From Spirochaetaceae bacterium (lineage in GTDB: Bacteria; Spirochaetota; Spirochaetia; SZUA-6; Fen-1364): 9,090 nt of DNA. Both the position numbers and the translations under genes were made by a program. The notes beneath the pieces were generated by a model that ran no database searches, was not told where the DNA came from, and saw only the letters and a program-made list of their open reading frames with translations. How positions within the stretch are numbered: position 1 is the stretch's first letter; each line of letters starts with the position of its first letter. The DNA is taken from positions 8,118-17,207 of the forward strand of contig PMDT01000026.1 in the NCBI GenBank assembly GCA_003154555.1. The letters run 5' to 3'. Positions 5,246 through 9,090 of this stretch are shown piece after piece.

Positions 5246-6379
5246 CTACACGCGCCCGGCCGGCGGCGCGGCACGCGCGATCAGCTCCCGCACAACGCGA
5301 AGCACGTTCGGACCCGCATGGCTGTTCTGCGCGGCGAGGGCGCGGATCGGGGGCAGGAACCGGTCCAGTGTTTCCCGCCCTTCGATGATTGCGCGCAGCA
5401 GCATGCGCGCGCGCCAGGGATTCTCTTCGACGAAACCCAGGCAATAGTCATGGATGATGTCAAGGTTGCCGTCCTCCTGCCCGTGGACGTGCGTGATCGC
5501 GAAAAAGGGGGCACCGACGGCGACCGACTCGAAGAGCATGTTCGGTCCGGCCTTGCCCACCACGAGATCGGCCGCCTGCATGTCGCGGTGGATTTCCCGC
5601 GTGAAGGAAAGCGCAATGAGGGTGACCGGCGACGCGGAGGCCGCGAGGGCGCGCCCCATGGCCTCCACCTGGCCGCGCATGACCTCATTATTGCCGCACG
5701 CGACAACGATCTGCACCGGCCGCCTGACTGTGACGATGCCGGGCAGGATGTTCATGACCTGGCTGCTGCCCTCCGATCCCGCGGCGACAAGAATCGTGAA
5801 GACGTCCGGACGCAGACCCCGGTCGGCTTTTGCCTGGCCCCTGTCGGCCGGGGGAGTGAACTGCGCGCGTACAAGCCAGCCCGTGACGACGGTCCGCGCG
5901 CGCGGGCGCAGGCGATGGAAGGCATCGGCAACCTGCCGGTCGAACATGCAGTTCACGTCCGCGGCCGTGGAAAGGTTGATGCGGAAGAACGTGCGCGGAT
6001 CGGTGACGACGTTGACATACGGGATGGGGATGCGGGCGCGATGTCGCGCGATGCTGGGCTCGAAAGCGTAATTCGTGCAGACCAGGATCCGGGGGCGATG
6101 GCGATCGAGAAGCTCGAAGAGCAGGCGGGTATAGGTGCCGCGCAGACGCAAACCCACGAGGTATCGCGAGAAGGGGATCTCCAGAAAGCGATAGGAAACC
6201 AGGAGCAGCGACGGAAAATGCCGGTAGAACCAGCGGTAGAGGTGGAGAATGCGGTCGGGGCAGACGGCGATGTGGCAGGAGAGCCCGGCAGGCAGCAGCG
6301 CCTCCTCGACAGCGCAGGCAATGCTGTAGTGGCCTTCGACCGTCGACAGGATCAGGACATCGACCACCGAGCTTTCCAT
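5246..6379 (-). CDS. MGDG synthase / processive diacylglycerol glycosyltransferase-like (UgtP/MurG superfamily) protein
   Basis: A 377-residue GT-B fold glycosyltransferase, probably at the cytoplasmic membrane face and adding a hexose to diacylglycerol or a related lipid. The N-terminal half resembles the MGDG-synthase domain: VDVLILSTVEGHYSIACAVEEAL (6-28, with the family's G-H pair), PRILVCTNYAF (97-107) and PYVNVVTDPRTFF (121-133). The C-terminal half has the donor-binding region: a Gly-rich turn after FTILVAAGSEGSSQ (205-218), then DLVVGKAGPNMLFESVAVGAPFF (272-294) and HGQEDGN (300-306), equivalent to the GKPG...E and PGQE-GN motifs of UgtP and MurG. It is about the usual length (UgtP about 380 aa). 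No Shine-Dalgarno sequence precedes the ATG at 6379; the dispersed repeat starts 3 bp upstream of it and contains a CATACT hexamer 16 nt before the start. The GT2 gene follows 48 bp downstream under its own promoter. Lipid acceptor and sugar are inferred from family only. Confidence 0.8.
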   Translation of the reverse strand: MESSVVDVLILSTVEGHYSIACAVEEALLPAGLSCHIAVCPDRILHLYRWFYRHFPSLLLVSYRFLEIPFSRYLVGLRLRGTYTRLLFELLDRHRPRILVCTNYAFEPSIARHRARIPIPYVNVVTDPRTFFRINLSTAADVNCMFDRQVADAFHRLRPRARTVVTGWLVRAQFTPPADRGQAKADRGLRPDVFTILVAAGSEGSSQVMNILPGIVTVRRPVQIVVACGNNEVMRGQVEAMGRALAASASPVTLIALSFTREIHRDMQAADLVVGKAGPNMLFESVAVGAPFFAITHVHGQEDGNLDIIHDYCLGFVEENPWRARMLLRAIIEGRETLDRFLPPIRALAAQNSHAGPNVLRVVRELIARAAPPAGRV

Positions 6380-6381
6380 GG

Positions 6382-6418
6382 CGTCAGCAGTTTTCAGTAT
6401 GGTGACTGAATGATGCAG
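6382..6418. repeat. Dispersed intergenic repeat, copy 2
   Basis: It matches 1712-1748 at 34 of 37 positions. The internal hairpin is one base pair longer here: TTCAGT (6393-6398) and ACTGAA (6405-6410) with a 6-nt loop. Its left end lies 3 bp from the start codon of the UgtP-like gene, so it must overlap that gene's promoter or leader. Confidence 0.72.
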
Positions 6419-6503
6419 TTCTCATTTTGTCCCATGATAAACGGCCATTTTCAAAGTGTGCATACCTGTTCCAGACCTCCGGAAGGTCCACAATGAGAAC
6501 TGC
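6415..6503. repeat. 12-bp inverted repeat flanking a 65-bp spacer
   Basis: GCAGTTCTCATT (6415-6426) and its exact reverse complement AATGAGAACTGC (6492-6503). The left arm overlaps the end of repeat copy 2. The spacer contains a smaller GACCT/AGGTC palindrome (6474-6488). The right arm is followed by TGCCATGGC, and copy 1 likewise has ATGGC after its inverted core. The 174-bp gap 6380-6553 contains nothing else that I can identify: no convincing small gene, tRNA or intrinsic terminator. Confidence 0.6.
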
Positions 6504-6553
6504 TGCCATGGCGTATCCCCGGCTGGGCACGTTAGGGGGTTGCCGCGGAAAAG

Positions 6554-7768
6554 TCAATGCGGGTGCGACACGGACGGCGCGTCCCCTCGCTGCGGCCGAA
6601 GCGGGCGGTAGTACTGGTAGTACCAGCAGCGGATATTGCCGTTGTAGAGCTTGCGATTGCGGTCGGCGCGCGCGCCGAAAAGTTTCTGGAAATCCTCGCG
6701 TCCGCTGAGAACAAAAAGCGACCAGGTGGAGGCCCTTTCAAAAAGGCCCGCCAGGGCGCGCGCAAGTTCCTGTACTTCCCGCTCGTCTCCGAGCCGCTCC
6801 CCGTACGGCGGGTTGCAGATCATGCAGCCATGCTCACCCGCGGGTGTCATGCCCTGGATGTCCGCCACGCGAAATCCAATAAGCCCTTCGACGCCGGCCG
6901 CCTCGGCATTGCGCCGCGCCAGGGCCACCATCCGCGGGTCGCTGTCGGAAGCCTCCAGGTGGATGTCCGCATCCCGGTGTTCCCGTGCGCGGGCCTCCGC
7001 GCGCGCATCCTGCCAGGCGCGGCCGGGGATGAGCGGCCACTGCTCGGCGGCGAATGCCCTTCCCTGTCCTGGCGCGATCCCCGCCGCGCGCAGCGCCGCC
7101 TCGATCGGAATGGTGCCCGCGCCGCACATCGGGTCGGTGAACGGCCGCGGCGGCTCCCAGCGCGACAGCGCCACCAGGCCTGCCGCGAGATTTTCCCGCA
7201 GGGGCGCCTCCCCGGTTCCCTTTCGGTAGCCGCGCTTGTGGAGCCCCGGACCGGTCGTATCCAGGCAAATGGAGGCGCGGTCGGCGTTCAGCATCACCTC
7301 CACATCATACGACGGCCCGGTCTCCGGGAGGCGCGGGCCGCGGTCATGATGCGGCCCGGTTCCCCCCGTGCCCGTGGCGCGCGCGCGGCGGCCGGTGAGC
7401 CCGTCGAGGATCGCCCTTTTCGCGACTGACTGGATGGAGGGGATGGCCGAGAGCCGGGATTTTACGCTGCGCGCGTTCACCGTCACGGCAGCGCCCCGCG
7501 CGAGCAGGTCGCGCCACGGCAGGCTGCGTATTCCTTCGTACAGCGAGTCGAAGTCGGGCGCCGGGATCTCGGTCGCCTCGATGAGCACCCGGTCGGCGAC
7601 GCGGAGGCAGATATTGCAGCGGGCGATGTCCCGCGCGGTGCCCGTGAAGATGACGCGGCGATCCAGCGTGCGCGCGCCGCTTACGCCCAGCGCATCGATC
7701 TCCGCGCGCACGAGCGATTCCAGTCCGAAGCTCGAGGTGACGATGCAGGTGAAGGCGGGTTCGCTCAC
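6554..7768 (-). CDS. THUMP-domain class I SAM-dependent RNA methyltransferase (RlmL/YpsC type)
   Basis: A 404-residue enzyme equivalent to the N-terminal half of E. coli RlmKL (702 aa), which makes 2-methylguanosine at 23S rRNA position 2445; B. subtilis YpsC has this single-domain form. Seen: TSSFGLESLVRAEIDALG (11-28), FDSLYEGIRSLPWRDLL (73-89), THUMP-region SVKSRLSAIPSIQSVAKRAI (101-120), LDTTGPGLHKRGYR (169-182), SAM motif TDPMCGAGTIPIEAAL (211-226), IAPG (231-234), catalytic NPPYGERLGDE (319-329) and the family C-terminus KLYNGNIRCWYYQYYR (373-388). A Gly/Arg-rich insert (about 126-147) interrupts the THUMP-to-linker region. The GTG at 7768 is chosen because TATACT ends 6 nt upstream and homology begins right after; the frame stays open further upstream, but those codons lie before the -10. 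Substrate is by family analogy. Confidence 0.92.
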   Translation of the reverse strand: MSEPAFTCIVTSSFGLESLVRAEIDALGVSGARTLDRRVIFTGTARDIARCNICLRVADRVLIEATEIPAPDFDSLYEGIRSLPWRDLLARGAAVTVNARSVKSRLSAIPSIQSVAKRAILDGLTGRRARATGTGGTGPHHDRGPRLPETGPSYDVEVMLNADRASICLDTTGPGLHKRGYRKGTGEAPLRENLAAGLVALSRWEPPRPFTDPMCGAGTIPIEAALRAAGIAPGQGRAFAAEQWPLIPGRAWQDARAEARAREHRDADIHLEASDSDPRMVALARRNAEAAGVEGLIGFRVADIQGMTPAGEHGCMICNPPYGERLGDEREVQELARALAGLFERASTWSLFVLSGREDFQKLFGARADRNRKLYNGNIRCWYYQYYRPLRPQRGDAPSVSHPH

Positions 7769-7774
7769 CGTGCG

Positions 7775-7780
7775 AGTATA
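7775..7780 (-). promoter_or_regulatory. -10 element of the RlmL-like gene (leaderless)
   Basis: TATACT on the minus strand ends 6 nt before the GTG at 7768, with no Shine-Dalgarno sequence. The -35 is not recognisable at the expected distance. The hexamer and its spacing equal those found before the other genes of the window. Confidence 0.55.
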
Positions 7781-7819
7781 CCGTCGCCGACAGTCCGTCT
7801 CTACCCGAGCGCCTGGCGC

Positions 7820-7835
7820 ACCTTGCGCGCAAGGT
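7820..7835. repeat. Perfect 16-bp palindrome
   Basis: ACCTTGCGCGCAAGGT is its own reverse complement. It lies in the 97-bp gap between the GH4 stop and the RlmL-like start, centred about 50 bp upstream of the predicted -10. It could be a hairpin (6-bp stem, CGCG loop) at the end of the GH4 transcript or a protein-binding site; no T-tract follows on either strand, so it is not a classical intrinsic terminator. Confidence 0.5.
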
Positions 7836-7865
7836 CGGGCGCGGACCCGCACCGCCCCCGTGACG

Positions 7866-9090
7866 TCAGGATTCGAACCAGCCCAGGTCGGCGCGCTCCG
7901 CCTGCCACATCTCGTCGAAGAGCGCATCGATCTCGTCGGTTGAGCAGACCGCGGCCGTGAGCGGGTCCAGCAGCAGGGCGTGGCGCGCCGCCCGCGCGTC
8001 GCGATCGAGCACGGCTGTCGCCATGAGCTCGTGCACCGAGATGTGCGTCCGGTCCAGCGCGGCCATTTGCTCGGGCAGTGCGCCGAAGCGCGTCGGGTGG
8101 AGGCCGGTGGAATCGACGAGCACCGGCAGCTCCACGCATGCCGAGTCGGGGAGATTGGCGATCAGCCCGCCCGTGTTTCGGACATTGCCATGGATGACGC
8201 GGGCCTCTGCGAGCTCGATGCCCTCCACGATCGTGGAGGCGTACTCGTCGCTGCGCTGGAGCGTGAGCGGCGCCCGACCGTCGATGATATCGCGGATGGA
8301 GTCGTCCGCCGCCTTGCGCCACGACGGCCAGCTCTTTGCGTACAGGCCGCTCTCCCCGCGGTAGCCGGGCCGCGTGTACTTCGCGACCAGCTCCGGTCTC
8401 TTGCGAAAATACGGCAGGTACTCCGAAAGGTGACCGCTGGATTCCGTGACAAAGGCGCCGAAATGCTTCATCACTTCGAAGCGCACGGGATCGAACTCGT
8501 AGAGCTCGGGATCCGCGGCACGCGCGAACAGGCGTGGATACATGTCCTCCCCGCGATGGGTAAGCTCGGTGAACCAGGCAAGGTGATTGATGCCCGCGCA
8601 GCGGAAGCGCAATTCGTCGAATGGCACGTCCAGGTAGGAGGCGATCGTCTGCGAGGTCTCCTGGACCGAATGACACAAACCGACGACGGCGAGCCGGGTT
8701 GCCCGGTGGGCAAGAAGCGTCATCGCCGACATCGGGTTGGTGTAGTTCATCACCAGCGCCGCAGGGCAGAGCCTTTCCACGTCGTGCAGGATGGCGAGCC
8801 ACTCCGGTCCGGTGCGCAGCATCTTGAAGATGCCGCCGGGGCCGATGGTATCCCCGATGCACTGGTCCACCCCGTAGCGCAGGGGGATGTCATAGTCGTG
8901 GAGGACGTTGCGCAGCCCCGCCACCTCGATGGTGTTGATGACGTAGTCGCACCCCGGCAGCACCTTTGACCGCCGGGTCGTGGCTTCCACCGTCCAGCGC
9001 CTGCCGGAGGCGGCGACGATCTTTTCCCCGATGCGATGGGCGAGCTCGAGTCTTTTCGCGTCGATGTCCACCAGCACGAAGCTGCCGGTC
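7866..9090 (-). CDS. Glycoside hydrolase family 4, probable alpha-galactosidase (N-terminus cut by window edge)
   Basis: At least 408 residues; the frame is open to the right edge, so the N-terminal GxGS nucleotide-binding loop (about 30 residues) lies outside. GH4 enzymes use NAD+ and a divalent metal, with an oxidation-elimination mechanism, in the cytoplasm. Seen: FVLVDIDAKRLE (second strand of the Rossmann fold, acid binding the NAD ribose), DYVINTIEVAG, GDTIGPGGIFKMLRTGP, MNYTNPM, the metal-site cysteine in GLCHSVQ (codon 8675-8673) and the metal-site histidine in AGINHLAWF (codon 8585-8583), followed by the C-terminus MWQAERADLGWFES. The CHSV signature is, by published usage, that of alpha-galactosidases (MelA) rather than CHEV alpha-glucosidases, CHG- alpha-glucuronidases or CN-P phospho-glucosidases. 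No transporter gene is visible next to it; upstream neighbours are outside the window. The GTG at 9077 is internal, not the start. Confidence 0.9.
   Translation of the reverse strand, partial: TGSFVLVDIDAKRLELAHRIGEKIVAASGRRWTVEATTRRSKVLPGCDYVINTIEVAGLRNVLHDYDIPLRYGVDQCIGDTIGPGGIFKMLRTGPEWLAILHDVERLCPAALVMNYTNPMSAMTLLAHRATRLAVVGLCHSVQETSQTIASYLDVPFDELRFRCAGINHLAWFTELTHRGEDMYPRLFARAADPELYEFDPVRFEVMKHFGAFVTESSGHLSEYLPYFRKRPELVAKYTRPGYRGESGLYAKSWPSWRKAADDSIRDIIDGRAPLTLQRSDEYASTIVEGIELAEARVIHGNVRNTGGLIANLPDSACVELPVLVDSTGLHPTRFGALPEQMAALDRTHISVHELMATAVLDRDARAARHALLLDPLTAAVCSTDEIDALFDEMWQAERADLGWFES

Noticed and set aside
5235..5248. CCCCGGGG followed by a T-rich stretch after the UgtP-like stop codon, as a terminator
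   Set aside because: The palindrome has no loop and cannot form a stable hairpin of useful length; the T-rich stretch is better explained as the GT2 promoter.
6427..6708. Possible small plus-strand gene in the 6380-6553 gap (SHDKRPFSKCAYLF...)
   Set aside because: TTG start, no Shine-Dalgarno sequence, no -10 nearby, and most of it is antisense to the RlmL-like gene.
7861..7868. TGACGTCA palindrome overlapping the GH4 stop codon
   Set aside because: An 8-bp palindrome is expected by chance at this scale, and half of it is the stop codon and its neighbour.
7869..7879. GGTTCGAATCC on the minus strand, identical to a typical tRNA T-arm core
   Set aside because: The flanking bases give only two T-stem pairs, and no acceptor, D or anticodon arm is present. 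It is the coding sequence of the GH4 C-terminus (GWFES, stop).
7801..8862. Minus-strand open frame beside GH4, ending in a protein-like stretch (APDLARKVRQALG)
   Set aside because: The GH4 frame is complete to its normal C-terminus with all motifs, so no frameshift is needed. The tail is probably chance.
1..9090. CRISPR arrays, insertion sequences, integrases, toxin-antitoxin or defence genes, prophage
   Set aside because: No regularly spaced repeats, transposase or integrase motifs, or relevant protein families are visible; every large open frame with a convincing identity is a housekeeping, envelope or sugar-metabolism gene.

Overview
The window is a compact, high-GC bacterial chromosome segment with eight protein genes, and two of them (at the edges) are incomplete. 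The organism is probably a diderm (Gram-negative-type) bacterium, because it carries a MlaE-type lipid-transport permease, a monofunctional peptidoglycan glycosyltransferase (MtgA) and an ElyC/YdcF-like DUF218 envelope protein. Nothing fixes the phylum. The MGDG-synthase-type glycosyltransferase and the GH4 alpha-galactosidase would suit Spirochaetota among others, but that is a weak guess. There are no RNA genes, CRISPR arrays, insertion sequences, integrases or phage genes, and no recognisable new defence or biosynthetic system.

Layout. Positions 1-641 (minus) hold an ElyC/YdcF-like protein cut by the left edge. Positions 676-1647 (minus) hold mtgA. Positions 1648-1803 are a divergent intergenic region with a perfectly spaced mtgA promoter and one copy of a dispersed repeat. 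On the plus strand come a NOL1/NOP2/Sun RNA cytosine-5 methyltransferase (1804-2754), a MlaE-family permease (2831-3613) and an alpha/beta hydrolase (3633-4478). The hydrolase converges with, and overlaps by 25 bp, a minus-strand GT2 glycosyltransferase (4454-5197). This is followed on the minus strand by an MGDG-synthase/UgtP-like glycosyltransferase (5246-6379), a 174-bp intergenic region with the second repeat copy, a THUMP-domain RNA methyltransferase of the RlmL/YpsC type (6554-7768), and a GH4 glycosidase cut at its N-terminus by the right edge (7866-9090).

Theme. Most genes concern the cell envelope: peptidoglycan strand synthesis, envelope homeostasis, phospholipid transport, and glycolipid or glycan assembly. 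Two RNA base methyltransferases and one sugar-scavenging enzyme are interspersed. The genes are mostly single transcription units. The only likely bicistron is permease plus hydrolase, and mtgA-elyC may be partly cotranscribed.

The most notable signals are regulatory. Five genes have a TAnnnT -10 hexamer ending only 6-9 nt before the start codon and lack a Shine-Dalgarno sequence, which predicts leaderless mRNAs. This also decides the starts of the permease and the RlmL-like gene, while an ordinary -35/-10 pair decides that of mtgA. In addition, a 37-bp repeat (34 identical) sits upstream of mtgA and upstream of the UgtP-like gene. Each copy has an internal TCAGT-N6-ACTGA hairpin and a linked inverted copy of a 10-12 nt core.
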